64,000 nucleotides of DNA from Promethearchaeota archaeon (GTDB taxonomy: Archaea; Asgardarchaeota; Lokiarchaeia; Sigyniarchaeales; SOKP01). The notes under the pieces are model-generated. The model worked only from the letters and a program-made list of their open reading frames with translations. It did not search any database and was not told the DNA's origin. A program made the position numbers and the translations under genes. This document shows, piece by piece, positions 45,701 to 55,473 of this stretch. How positions within the stretch are numbered: position 1 is the stretch's first letter; every line of letters begins with the position of its first letter. The DNA is taken from positions 1-64,000 of the forward strand of contig JAGXNO010000011.1 in the NCBI GenBank assembly GCA_019894975.1, read 5' to 3'.

Positions 45701-46429
45701 ATGAATGAAGATAATTCACCTAGAAATGAGAAAGCGAATAAATTCCTGCTTATAGATAATTATTCTCAAAGTTCTCAAACGGATCGTATAGATAGAATAG
45801 AAGAAATTATTAAAGATTGCGAGGTAAAGGGGGAAGTAAAATCGATTCATTTTACTCAACTAAAACCAGAATTGGTAAAGGGGTGCGCGGGTATAATTTT
45901 ATCGGGCTCTGAGTTGAATGTTTCTGAATTTTACTTTAATGAGAAATTAAAAAGGAAGTTTAAAACTCAATTAGATTTAATAAATAATAATTATCAGATC
46001 CCTATCTTAGCAATATGCTTCGGATTTCATTTAGTAGCTTATGCTCATGGTGCTCAAGTATCTAGAATGAGGATTCCGGAATTAGGAGGAAGAATCATCT
46101 TCATCTTAATTAAAAAAACAGACGAGTTAATAAATCAAAAAAATATTCCCGTAAATGCTCATCATTTAGATTATGTTTTACCCAATGATTCTAATATTCA
46201 AAGAAATTTTGAAATCCTCTGTGTTTCTAGAACATTTGGATATAACATCGTGCAATATATGAAACATATTGATAAACCTATTTATGCACTTCAGTTTCAC
46301 CCCGAAACCCACTATCTTCAAAATTTCCCTCCAATCTCCACTGATGAAAGAATCACTAATAAAACTAGGATGATCGGGCAAGAAATTATTGAAAATTTTA
46401 TTCGGGTATGTTCATACAATAAGAAATAA
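45701..46429 (+). CDS. Class I glutamine amidotransferase-like protein
   Basis: A 242-residue GATase-1 domain without a synthase domain. The nucleophile Cys is in ILAICFGFHLVAYAHG; the catalytic His and Glu are in LQFHPETHY. It hydrolyses glutamine or a gamma-glutamyl compound such as gamma-Glu-GABA or gamma-glutamyl amides; the partner is unknown. It lies 9 nt after the GGCT-like gene, so the pair may act together on gamma-glutamyl compounds (inference). Confidence 0.85.
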   Translation: MNEDNSPRNEKANKFLLIDNYSQSSQTDRIDRIEEIIKDCEVKGEVKSIHFTQLKPELVKGCAGIILSGSELNVSEFYFNEKLKRKFKTQLDLINNNYQIPILAICFGFHLVAYAHGAQVSRMRIPELGGRIIFILIKKTDELINQKNIPVNAHHLDYVLPNDSNIQRNFEILCVSRTFGYNIVQYMKHIDKPIYALQFHPETHYLQNFPPISTDERITNKTRMIGQEIIENFIRVCSYNKK

Positions 46430-46467
46430 TAAAAAAAAATTAAATACAAGGTTCTTTTATAGTTCAC

Positions 46468-47436
46468 ATGGATACTAGAAATTATGCAATATTTTATATT
46501 AGCGGGTTAGTCATTACTACTGTTTTAATGTTTTTTATTCTCTTCAGTGTAAATATCCTGTCGATTAGCTTTCTGTTGTTTTTCTGGATCATTAAATTTC
46601 TTTCGGGATTTGGATTGATTTTGAGCATAGCAAATGGATTTCTTATCATTCTTGATAAGACAAAAGAAAAGATTGCTAAAAACAAAAAAATTGTAAACTA
46701 CATCATTATATTCCAAATTGTAATTCCTCTTATATTAGTTGGATACGCCATCTATGCCATATTTTCGAGCTATTACGATTGGGGAACAACCCAAGAAGGG
46801 ATTGGACTATGGCTCGATTTGATTTTGTATATTTACGGGATTGCATCATTACTGTTGACTTTGTATGTTATACCAATCATAAGAGAGGAATTCCAAGATG
46901 CAGCAGATCAAGGATTCTTTAAAAGATTTAAAAAAGGAGCTAAACAGGCGGGGAGAGGCATAAAAAAGAAATATTATGGCTTTAAAAAGGAGTATGCCAA
47001 AAAACAAATACAAGACCAAAAAACATTGAAAGATTTATTGGGTGTTTGGCGACATAAGTTTGCTATTTATCTTTTAGTTCCCTTCGCAATTGGTACTCTA
47101 ATATTCACACCAATAGCTTTTGTATGCTTAGCATTCTGGATAAAGATCTTCATAATTGATAAAGATCCGGAGATATATGAAAGATATGCTTTACTCGTAT
47201 CAATTATTTGCTGTGGTGTAATTGCTATATTATCTCCGATTTTAAGATTTAATCTTTATATTGAAATTGAAAATTATCTCTGGACAATTAATATATTTTA
47301 TCTCCTCGGGATTGTAATTGCTTCAATAATTTTTGTAAGCAAACTTATGAAATTACAAGGGATAATGATTGAAGATATTAAAGATAAAATAAAAGAGAAA
47401 TTCTCTAAAGAAGAGAATGATAGAGAAGAGATATAA
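46468..47436 (+). CDS. Multi-pass membrane protein of unknown function
   Basis: A 322-residue protein with about seven hydrophobic segments (residues 8-30, 38-60, 73-95, 112-135, then 200-225, 245-262 and 270-290) and a basic central cytoplasmic region (GAKQAGRGIKKKYYGFKKEYAKK). The C-terminus is charged. I recognise no family. It shares the strand of the dehydratase genes on either side of it. Confidence 0.6.
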   Translation: MDTRNYAIFYISGLVITTVLMFFILFSVNILSISFLLFFWIIKFLSGFGLILSIANGFLIILDKTKEKIAKNKKIVNYIIIFQIVIPLILVGYAIYAIFSSYYDWGTTQEGIGLWLDLILYIYGIASLLLTLYVIPIIREEFQDAADQGFFKRFKKGAKQAGRGIKKKYYGFKKEYAKKQIQDQKTLKDLLGVWRHKFAIYLLVPFAIGTLIFTPIAFVCLAFWIKIFIIDKDPEIYERYALLVSIICCGVIAILSPILRFNLYIEIENYLWTINIFYLLGIVIASIIFVSKLMKLQGIMIEDIKDKIKEKFSKEENDREEI

Positions 47437-47635
47437 TATTAAGCAGAGAAACTAAAATTTTAATTCTATTTTCTTTTTTAATTTTTTGATATTTTCATAA
47501 AGAAAATTCTATTTGAATACAATTAGAAAAAGTTTCACTATTTCTATCAATGCTAATAAATTTTAATACACTATTATGATTAATTTTAAAATGTAGATTC
47601 TAAAGTAATGTGAAATTATTGCGGTAACTAATAAA

Positions 47636-48994
47636 ATGAGTGTATATGCTGATGATGTAGTAAGTTTTACCTCAGTGTTGAAAATAGCCTATAATTTTCT
47701 AACAGGGAGAGATTATTTATTAAAGAAAAAAACTAAAGAAAAAAAGAAACTCATTTCTGTAGCTTTAGGATTTCCAGACTTAGTTTATGCCGCTGACTCT
47801 ATTCCTGTATTTCCTATAAGGATGGAGAAATTTAAAATTAATCTTTATCTCCTGGCGCTAAATACAGCAAAGAGTTTATTTGGTTGGAATATTACAACGA
47901 ATCTTTTAGGAATAGCACGTCAATTGGATTTTTTAAAAATTGTAGACTCAATAATAAATGATGTGTTGGGTACGATAAATCAAAAATACAACGAAATGTA
48001 TGATTTAGGAGTAGTAGATGAAAAACCTATGGATTTGTGCTATGGTGTAAATGCTATTTATGGCATGCATAAATCTCAATATGAAAATATAGATGCTAAC
48101 TTAAAGTTCCCAATTAGGTGTAGTGAATGGAATAGCTACTCAGAATCTCTAAAAACAATAATACCAAATCAAATTAGAGTAGATATCCCAACTTTTGAAA
48201 AAGACAACCAAGAAAAGTCTTTAGAAATCATGAGGGGAAACATTGATAAAGCAATTGTTGAGCTCGAAAATATTACAGGTAATATTGTCACAGACAATAG
48301 TTTAAAAAAACAATTCCGCATTGGAAATCAAGTTAAAAGATACTATAAAACAATTTTACATGAAATCGCTACATCTGATTTCTATCCATGTAATCCTGCA
48401 ACATTTGCAGAAATTTTAGGACTTCTTACAATTTCCTTCCAAGATTATAATTCTAATGCCCAAAGATACTTAGAGAATATGAGCCAGCTTGTAAAGGAAA
48501 TGAGAGAACGAATCAAAAAAGGCATAGGAATGGATGTATCAACAGCACCTCGTCTATTAATATCACCAATATTTAATGGCTGGGAACCCGAAACTCATGA
48601 AATTATCTATAAGTCTGGAGGGAGAGTGACTTATGCAGATTGGGATATTCTAGGACTACTAGAGGAAATCTCTGTTTCTAAAGACTCAGATCCCATTATG
48701 GACTATGCTCATTTCCTTTTAAATGCTTCAAATAAAGGAATTCACTGTTTAAAGAATTGTGATGCATTAGTTAATTCCTATTTAGAATATACTAAAAAAT
48801 GGGGTTTTAATGGTGTCATTTTTAACCAAGTTCTTGATTGTCATACAAATTATTCAAATTGTTATGAACTAATGAAAAACAAAATTAGAAACGAACTTAA
48901 AAAACCTACAGCAATTATTGAATTTAGAAAAATTGGAGAAAATATTGAAGATGTTAAAATGAAATTAACACCTTTTATGAATCTACTCCGTTAA
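47636..48994 (+). CDS. 2-hydroxyacyl-CoA dehydratase alpha-like subunit 2
   Basis: A 452-residue paralogue of the 43.9-kb gene. Both begin SVYADDVVSFTSVLKIAYNFLTGRDY or similar and share LCYGVNAIYGM, FYPCNPATFAEIL, SNAQRYLENM, KKGIGMDVS and LLISPIFNGWEPETHEIIY. It keeps the Cys in FYPC and has a further NCYE motif. Probably a duplicate with a different substrate or role; no second beta-like subunit accompanies it. Confidence 0.8.
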   Translation: MSVYADDVVSFTSVLKIAYNFLTGRDYLLKKKTKEKKKLISVALGFPDLVYAADSIPVFPIRMEKFKINLYLLALNTAKSLFGWNITTNLLGIARQLDFLKIVDSIINDVLGTINQKYNEMYDLGVVDEKPMDLCYGVNAIYGMHKSQYENIDANLKFPIRCSEWNSYSESLKTIIPNQIRVDIPTFEKDNQEKSLEIMRGNIDKAIVELENITGNIVTDNSLKKQFRIGNQVKRYYKTILHEIATSDFYPCNPATFAEILGLLTISFQDYNSNAQRYLENMSQLVKEMRERIKKGIGMDVSTAPRLLISPIFNGWEPETHEIIYKSGGRVTYADWDILGLLEEISVSKDSDPIMDYAHFLLNASNKGIHCLKNCDALVNSYLEYTKKWGFNGVIFNQVLDCHTNYSNCYELMKNKIRNELKKPTAIIEFRKIGENIEDVKMKLTPFMNLLR

Positions 48995-49013
48995 AAATGG
49001 ATAGTATCTTCAT

Positions 49014-49583
49014 TTACATGCCAAAGAAATCTGAAGGTTTGAGTAAGTGCTGATCTTCTTCTTCCTTCTTTGCCTTTTCGTGGGGATCTACCCATCCTGA
49101 ATCTTCTTTTGCTTTAGCGGTCGTACCTGGTTCCTTGAGGCTTGTGGGTTGCACATTAATGCCCGTAGATGCAGAAATCTGTTCTGGTTGTTGTCCTACT
49201 GCTACGGGTTGGGCGGGTACATAAGTGACACCCCCAGATTTCAAAACCTTTAGTTCACTCATGACTTTCTCTAAATTCATAGTCTGTACGCTCTTATTCA
49301 TGGTATCCATTATTTCTTTTAACGATTTTGAGGTTTCTCGTAATCCTTTTGGATTAATTCCTGTAAGTAATGAATCTAAATTAGCACTTATACTTTCATT
49401 TAGTTCCTCTAGAGATTCTAATACCGTACTCCAATGTTTATTCATTTGAGATTCAATCGCACCAATCATTTTGATGGTTTCATTCATGAAATTAACATGA
49501 GCTTCGTAACGTTCCTCATCTTTAGCCCGAAGGTCAGATATGAGCATTATTAGCTTCCGTAAGGCTTCTTTCTCTTCACTCAT
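49014..49583 (-). CDS. Coiled-coil protein with acidic and Pro/Gln-rich tail
   Basis: A 189-residue protein. The first about 115 residues are predicted helix with heptads (LRKLIMLISDLRAKDEERYEAHVNFM and on); the rest is Pro/Gln/Thr-rich and ends with a charged KAKKEEEDQHLLKPSDFFGM. No known family. It is convergent with the second dehydratase alpha-like gene and divergent from the GH13 gene. Confidence 0.6.
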   Translation of the reverse strand: MSEEKEALRKLIMLISDLRAKDEERYEAHVNFMNETIKMIGAIESQMNKHWSTVLESLEELNESISANLDSLLTGINPKGLRETSKSLKEIMDTMNKSVQTMNLEKVMSELKVLKSGGVTYVPAQPVAVGQQPEQISASTGINVQPTSLKEPGTTAKAKEDSGWVDPHEKAKKEEEDQHLLKPSDFFGM

Positions 49584-49704
49584 TTTTTACCAAAATATTT
49601 ATTATTTTTTCTATAATAATTATGATTACAAAGAAATTTATATGTATTTATTTAGGAAATTAACGAATCCATAATAAAACTAATTTAACGAAGTTAGATT
49701 AAAT

Positions 49705-51207
49705 ATGAAAATACTAAGTGAACAGTCGGAATGGATTAAAAATCCAAAAATTTATGAAATAAATACACTTCCATGGTTGAGATCATTATCAGATATTTGT
49801 AATGCCTCTATAACTTTAGGTAACATTCCAGAAAGAATATTAAATCAGGAAATAAAACATTTTGATGCTGTTTGGCTTATGGGGGTCTGGGAAAGAAGTC
49901 CTGCAAGTAAAAGGATCGCTTCAGAACATCCTGATTTATTACGAGAATATCATAAGGCGTTAGATGATTTCAGAGAAGAAGATGTAATTGGCTCGCCTTA
50001 TGCAGTATATTACTATCATATAAATAAGGATATTGGGGGGGTAGAAGGATTAATTAAAATCCGTAACCAGCTAAAGGATAAAGGGATTCAATTAATTTTA
50101 GATTATGTTCCTAACCATGTTTCTATCGATTCTCTGTGGACTTTTGAGCCTGATCTATTTGTTCACGGTACGTTAGAAGACCTAATAAGTCAACCTAATG
50201 AGTATTTCAGTTTAGGGGACAATGTCTTTGCTCATGGAAAGGATCCAATGATGCAAGCCCCGTGGTCCGATACTATTCAAATTAACGCTTTTTCAGAAGA
50301 TGCACGCCAAAAAACGATCCATACCTTGCTCAACATAGCTGAACTCTGTGATGGAGTTCGTTGTGATATGGCGATGTTAATGACAAGTAGAATATTTAGC
50401 AAAACATGGAGTAAAAAAGCGGGAAGTCCTCCGAATAAGGATTTTTGGGAAGAAATTATCCCTGCTGTGAAATCAAAATATCCCAATTTTCTTTTTATAG
50501 CAGAGGTGTATTGGGATATGGAATTGGAACTTCAACAACAAGGATTTGACTTCTGTTATGATAAAAAATTATACGAAAAATTATTCCGTGAGGATGCAAA
50601 TTCAATTAGGGATCATTTAAAAGCTGATTGGGCTTATCAGAGTAAATTGATTAGATTCATTGAAAATCACGATGAATTGAGAGCTATAGAAAAGTTTGGA
50701 AAAGAGAAGTCAAAAGCTGCAGCTCTTATAACATTAACCTTGCCTGGAGGATATCTTATATATGAAGGACAAAACAAGGGTCATCGAATAAAATTACCTG
50801 TTCAATTAGGAAGAAATCCACTCGAAGAAACTGACAAAGATATATCTAGTTATTATCAAAATTTGATGAAAAATATCCCTGGAAGAGATTATGGGAATGG
50901 AAGTTGGTCACTTTGTGAAACCAAATCGGTAGATCCTAATGATCCTTCATATTCAAACATAATTTCTTATTTATGGTGGATTAATGATAGTTATCGACTT
51001 ATTGTGGTCAATTACAGTCCCTCTTTTTCAAAGGCTCATATAAAAATAAGTCCTTTCCATTTTGATACTTACAAGTGGACATTTACTGATTTACTCTATC
51101 AGAAATCATATAGTTATACCGGTGATAACCTATACAAGCATGGGTTATACGTTGAATTAGATGCGTGGAAGGGACATATTTTTAACATAAGAAAAGAAAG
51201 TAACTAA
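49705..51207 (+). CDS. GH13 alpha-amylase-family enzyme
   Basis: A 500-residue TIM-barrel glucan enzyme. The four GH13 regions are seen: region I LDYVPNHV, region II GVRCDMAML with nucleophile Asp221, region III FIAEVYW with acid/base Glu267, and region IV FIENHDE with Asp323. A Trp-rich beginning and a C-terminal beta domain surround the barrel. It acts on alpha-glucosidic bonds; hydrolase or transferase is not readable. No signal peptide, so it is cytoplasmic. It probably works with the GH57 enzymes. Confidence 0.88.
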   Translation: MKILSEQSEWIKNPKIYEINTLPWLRSLSDICNASITLGNIPERILNQEIKHFDAVWLMGVWERSPASKRIASEHPDLLREYHKALDDFREEDVIGSPYAVYYYHINKDIGGVEGLIKIRNQLKDKGIQLILDYVPNHVSIDSLWTFEPDLFVHGTLEDLISQPNEYFSLGDNVFAHGKDPMMQAPWSDTIQINAFSEDARQKTIHTLLNIAELCDGVRCDMAMLMTSRIFSKTWSKKAGSPPNKDFWEEIIPAVKSKYPNFLFIAEVYWDMELELQQQGFDFCYDKKLYEKLFREDANSIRDHLKADWAYQSKLIRFIENHDELRAIEKFGKEKSKAAALITLTLPGGYLIYEGQNKGHRIKLPVQLGRNPLEETDKDISSYYQNLMKNIPGRDYGNGSWSLCETKSVDPNDPSYSNIISYLWWINDSYRLIVVNYSPSFSKAHIKISPFHFDTYKWTFTDLLYQKSYSYTGDNLYKHGLYVELDAWKGHIFNIRKESN

Positions 51208-51257
51208 TGGATGAAAGAGAAAATAATATTATTAATGAGAACAAAAAGGTAACGTAA

Positions 51258-51941
51258 ATGATGGATCTTCTTAACATACTAAAAATTATTGCCGCAATTG
51301 TTTCAGTTATAATAGCCATTACTGTTGGAATAATTGAGCTACGTTTGAAACCGGATAACATGCTAAATAGATGGTTTTTCTTGTTTTTTATTTCAATATC
51401 TCTAGGTTTTCTTGCGTATACTACATATCATATAATTTTGTTTAATTCTGATATTATTATTCCTATTATGATAACAGGCCAAATATTCTTCAATTTTATC
51501 CCTATTTCCTTGGTAATGACTGTTTTTATCATAGAAAAATATGAGAAGATCGCGATGAGTTTTAGATATCTTGGAATAATGATGATCTTGTTTGGTATTA
51601 TGAGTTTCGGTTATTTTATTTGGGTTCCCACATTGGATATGACAGACTATTCAAACGGAATTGTTGATACTTCTACTCCTGACGAATGGTTTATTTTTGT
51701 AAATCTTATTAGAATCTTATTATTCGCGTTTGTCGTTTATAAATACGCTAAAATCACAAGAAGTATTGAGGAAGACACTAAGAAAAGAATACAGTGGTTC
51801 TTTGTGGGAATTATTGTTGCTATTATTGGGCTCCTTATTAATTTAGTGGGAGGAATGCTCAAATGGATACCAATGGAGATTATTGCTCTAATTGCGGTTG
51901 ATATTGGAATAGTGTTGGTATTTAAAGGTTTTTTAATGTAA
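51258..51941 (+). CDS. Seven-helix membrane protein of unknown function
   Basis: A 227-residue protein with seven hydrophobic segments, preceded by AAGGT 8 nt before ATG. The overall look, with a RIQWFFVGIIVAIIGLLINL segment, resembles seven-helix sensory N-terminal domains, but no kinase or other output domain follows. It lies 50 nt after the GH13 gene on the same strand. Confidence 0.55.
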   Translation: MMDLLNILKIIAAIVSVIIAITVGIIELRLKPDNMLNRWFFLFFISISLGFLAYTTYHIILFNSDIIIPIMITGQIFFNFIPISLVMTVFIIEKYEKIAMSFRYLGIMMILFGIMSFGYFIWVPTLDMTDYSNGIVDTSTPDEWFIFVNLIRILLFAFVVYKYAKITRSIEEDTKKRIQWFFVGIIVAIIGLLINLVGGMLKWIPMEIIALIAVDIGIVLVFKGFLM

Positions 51942-52007
51942 TTGGTTTTTTTAATATTCCTTATTTCTTCTAAATAACATATAAATTACGAAATAAAGCT
52001 TTATTAA

Positions 52008-53312
52008 TTGTCAGAAATTATTTTTACTAAAGTAATTAAGAAATATGAGTCAGAAAAGAGATATAATAATATGGTATATAGAAAAAACTCATTAATTAAC
52101 GATTTAATAGAAAAAGGAGTTAAAATACCGAATCCTTCTTCAGTTGAGATAGGCGAGGGAGTCGATATTAATCTGATATCCTCTGAGGATGTCACGATAC
52201 ACTCGGGTTGTAAAATATTTGGTAAAAGGACACTTATTATGTCAGGAGTTAAATTAGGTAGAAGGTCTCCGGTTACTATTAATAATTGTCAATTAGGGAG
52301 AAATGTTGAATTAAGAGGAGGATATTTTGAAGAATCAACATTTCTGGATTCTGTGATTATGGGTGATGGTGCCGAAGTTCGAGAAGGATGTCTTCTGGAG
52401 GAAGAAGCAAATGGTGCCCATACAGTAGGGCTTAAACAAACTATTCTTTTTCCTTTTGTTACATTAGGAAGCATTATAAATTTTTGTGACATTTTAATGG
52501 CAGGTGGGACAAGTAGAACGAATCATAGTGAAGTAGGTAGTTCATATATTCATTTTAATTACACACCTAATCAGGATAAAGCAATTGCATCTTTGGTTGG
52601 AGATGTAGCATATGGTGTTATGCTTAATCAACCTCCTATCTTCTTAGGAGGGCAAGGTGGAATAGTAGGACCAAGTCAGATTGGATATAATACAGTAATT
52701 GCAGCAGGAGTTATTTACCGAGGAGATTGTCCCCAAGGGAATAAACTTTTAATGAGTAAAGAACCTCAAAAGGAAGACATGGATTTCTATCCTGGTCTAT
52801 ATTCAGGTATTAAAAGAAGAGTCATAAATTGTATTGAATATATCGCGAATATAATCGCTCTCAGACAATGGTACTTAATTGTACGTTCTAAGTTCTATCA
52901 AGCAAATAATATGGAGAAATTGCTTTATGAGGGTGCACTTGAAAAACTTGAGATTATTTTCAATGAGAGAATTAAAAGGTTCAAACAACTAGCTAATAAG
53001 ATGGAAACATCAATAGAATTATATGAATCGATTATGGGTAATAAAGCTTCAAGAGAGTTGATAAAACAAAAAAGAGAATTATTTGAGAATATACAAAAAA
53101 TAGAGAATGGTTTTAAGGAATGTCTATCATTTTCTGGGGACAAGAAAAGAAGAGATGAGTTTTTAGAGGACATAAAAACAACTAATAAGGAGTACATCAC
53201 GGTTATAAAGAATTTAAATAGGGATAGTATAAAAGCTGGAACTTTATGGCTTCTAAGTATAGTTGAAGAAACACGAAATACTGTCTTGAAGCATCTCCCA
53301 TCTTTTAATTAA
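52008..53312 (+). CDS. Left-handed beta-helix (GlmU-like) protein
   Basis: A 434-residue protein. Residues about 45-260 contain hexapeptide-repeat helix (IGEGVDINLISSEDVTIHSGCKIFG and on) with a loop GAHTVGLKQT and a long stretch with GDVAYGVMLNQPPIFLGGQGG, as in GlmU-type acyl/nucleotidyl-transferase relatives. The last about 130 residues are helical. No nucleotidyltransferase signature is seen. It starts with TTG 52008. Next to glmS and glmM, a role in UDP-GlcNAc-type synthesis is likely but inferred. Confidence 0.65.
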   Translation: MSEIIFTKVIKKYESEKRYNNMVYRKNSLINDLIEKGVKIPNPSSVEIGEGVDINLISSEDVTIHSGCKIFGKRTLIMSGVKLGRRSPVTINNCQLGRNVELRGGYFEESTFLDSVIMGDGAEVREGCLLEEEANGAHTVGLKQTILFPFVTLGSIINFCDILMAGGTSRTNHSEVGSSYIHFNYTPNQDKAIASLVGDVAYGVMLNQPPIFLGGQGGIVGPSQIGYNTVIAAGVIYRGDCPQGNKLLMSKEPQKEDMDFYPGLYSGIKRRVINCIEYIANIIALRQWYLIVRSKFYQANNMEKLLYEGALEKLEIIFNERIKRFKQLANKMETSIELYESIMGNKASRELIKQKRELFENIQKIENGFKECLSFSGDKKRRDEFLEDIKTTNKEYITVIKNLNRDSIKAGTLWLLSIVEETRNTVLKHLPSFN

Positions 53313-53361
53313 AAATCATTTTTTCACTTAATATCACTGTTTTTGATTAAAATAGATAATA

Positions 53362-55212
53362 TCAATGAACAGTAACCGTTTTAGATAGATTAAGCGGTTT
53401 ATCTGGGTCTAATCCATGAAGTAAAGCGGCATAGTATGCTAATAATTGTAAAGCAGGAGTAAATGTTATTGGGCTGAAGATATTGTAGTATTTATTTCCA
53501 GGTTGGGGTATCCGAATTGATATATTACTTAAATCGGAAATATATTTATCATTCTCTACAACAAGAGAAATTATTTTGCCCCCTCGCGCTTTGAATTCCA
53601 TTACATTTCCAATTAACCGTTGGTATGTCTCATCTGGAGGAGCAATAAATATTATAGGGAATCCTTCTCTAACTAGAGATATTGGTCCGTGTTTGGCATG
53701 AGCAGCCGAGTATCCTTCTATAAAACGGCAAGCGACTTCCTTTAATTTTAATCCCCCTTCTTTAGCAGTGGCAATTGATATACCCCTTGCCAAAATGAAA
53801 AAATTTACGCTTTTTTCTAAAGTATTTACAACATCTTTAATTGAATCTACATTATTCTTTAAAAAATTTTCAATAATTTGTGGAGTTTCTTCTAAAGCTT
53901 TTTCATATTTTTCAATTTCTGATTCTAATTCAATTTTTCTTAGTTTTGCTATTTCTATTGCTATCAAGGCTAAAGTTAGTACTTGAGTATTATAAGTTTT
54001 AGTTGCTGCAACACCAATTTCTGGTCCTGCTTGAGTCACAATCACATGATCGGAATATCTGGTAAGAGAAGACCCCACTACATTTGTAATTGTTAAGATT
54101 TTTACATTTCTTTTGCTTTTTGCCCATCTAATTGCTTCAATTGTGTCTATTGTTTCACCTGATTGCGAAACCGCAATTATGACAGATTCATTTTTTAATG
54201 AATTGAACAGTTGCGTTTGAAATTCAGAACATTCAATAGCTTGAATATACTTACCTAGAAATCTTGAAATTATAAATTTTCCAGCTAAAGAAGCATAAAA
54301 AGATGTACCAGCTGCAGTTATATAAATATTTTCTGCTGACCATAATATATTTGCAAAAATTCTTAAAAGATCTTTAGAGATTTTCATTGTACGCTTCATC
54401 GCAGTTGGTTCTTCGTAAATTTCTTTTAACATAAAGTGTTCATATCCCCCTTTTTCTGCTGCATCAATACTCCAATCAATTGTTTTTAATTCTTTTTCAA
54501 TTTTTTCATTGGTTTTGAGATTAATGAATTCAACTTCCCCTGCTTTTAAGATAGCCAGTTCATCGTCATCCATTATATAACATTTCCGTGTTAACGGTAA
54601 AAAAGCAGGGATATCTGAAGCACAGTAAGTTGTTTTACCTTCAATTATACCAATAACTAGAGGGGATTCCTTCCTAGCCACAATAATTGAATCGGGGTAA
54701 TCAACATGACAAACTGCCAACGCATATGCCCCAGTTAATAATTTAAGTGTTTCAACTACGGATTCTTTGAAATCTAATCCTTCTTTCATTTTAATTTCAA
54801 TTAGATGTGGAATAACCTCGGTATCTGTATCTGATTTAAAAATATGACCTCTTTCAGATAGAGCTTTCCTTAATTCTATAAAATTCTCAATTATACCATT
54901 ATGAACAACCGCAATTTTATTAGAGCAATCTGAATGAGGATGGCTATTAATCCTAGTGGGTTTTCCATGGGTCGCCCACCGAGTGTGGGCAAGGGCAAGT
55001 TTAGAGTTATTTGGTATTTCTGCTAAATCTATTCTTTTTTGGATTTCCTCGATTTTTCCTGAATCCTTTTTGATGTACAATTTAGAATTAGAGAGAGAGA
55101 CTACTCCACATGAATCATATCCTCGATATTCTAAACGCTTAATCCCTTCAAGAACAACATTTCCAAGGGAGATATTATCTTGGTTAGTTATAACACCGAA
55201 TATACCACACAT
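53362..55212 (-). CDS. glmS: Glutamine-fructose-6-phosphate aminotransferase
   Basis: A 616-residue enzyme making glucosamine-6-phosphate from fructose-6-phosphate and glutamine. The N-terminal Cys2 of MCGIFGV is the amidotransferase nucleophile; LEYRGYDSCG and HTRWATHGKPT are typical. Two SIS domains follow (TAAGTSFYASLAGKF, AVSQSGETIDTIEAIRWAK and AHAKHGPISL). It ends in TVTVH, close to the usual terminal VTVE. All regions are full length. It starts the hexosamine path with glmM nearby. Confidence 0.96.
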   Translation of the reverse strand: MCGIFGVITNQDNISLGNVVLEGIKRLEYRGYDSCGVVSLSNSKLYIKKDSGKIEEIQKRIDLAEIPNNSKLALAHTRWATHGKPTRINSHPHSDCSNKIAVVHNGIIENFIELRKALSERGHIFKSDTDTEVIPHLIEIKMKEGLDFKESVVETLKLLTGAYALAVCHVDYPDSIIVARKESPLVIGIIEGKTTYCASDIPAFLPLTRKCYIMDDDELAILKAGEVEFINLKTNEKIEKELKTIDWSIDAAEKGGYEHFMLKEIYEEPTAMKRTMKISKDLLRIFANILWSAENIYITAAGTSFYASLAGKFIISRFLGKYIQAIECSEFQTQLFNSLKNESVIIAVSQSGETIDTIEAIRWAKSKRNVKILTITNVVGSSLTRYSDHVIVTQAGPEIGVAATKTYNTQVLTLALIAIEIAKLRKIELESEIEKYEKALEETPQIIENFLKNNVDSIKDVVNTLEKSVNFFILARGISIATAKEGGLKLKEVACRFIEGYSAAHAKHGPISLVREGFPIIFIAPPDETYQRLIGNVMEFKARGGKIISLVVENDKYISDLSNISIRIPQPGNKYYNIFSPITFTPALQLLAYYAALLHGLDPDKPLNLSKTVTVH

Positions 55213-55473
55213 TTAGATACTTAATTATGGAAAATATATTAATATTTCATTTATTATTTGTTAGTTCATCGTATAGTCGATTTAAAGAACAAATTTGGTA
55301 ACTATCAAAAGCGTATATTGTGTTTTATTTTTTTAAGTGAGAGGAATTCACAAGTAAGATATTTGGTATAATAAATCTTTAAATGAGTTGATATAAATTG
55401 ATAAATACATTAATTTTTATATTGAAGTAGTATTTTTTTTAGTTAAAATTTAATTTCTTAAGGATAAACTATT

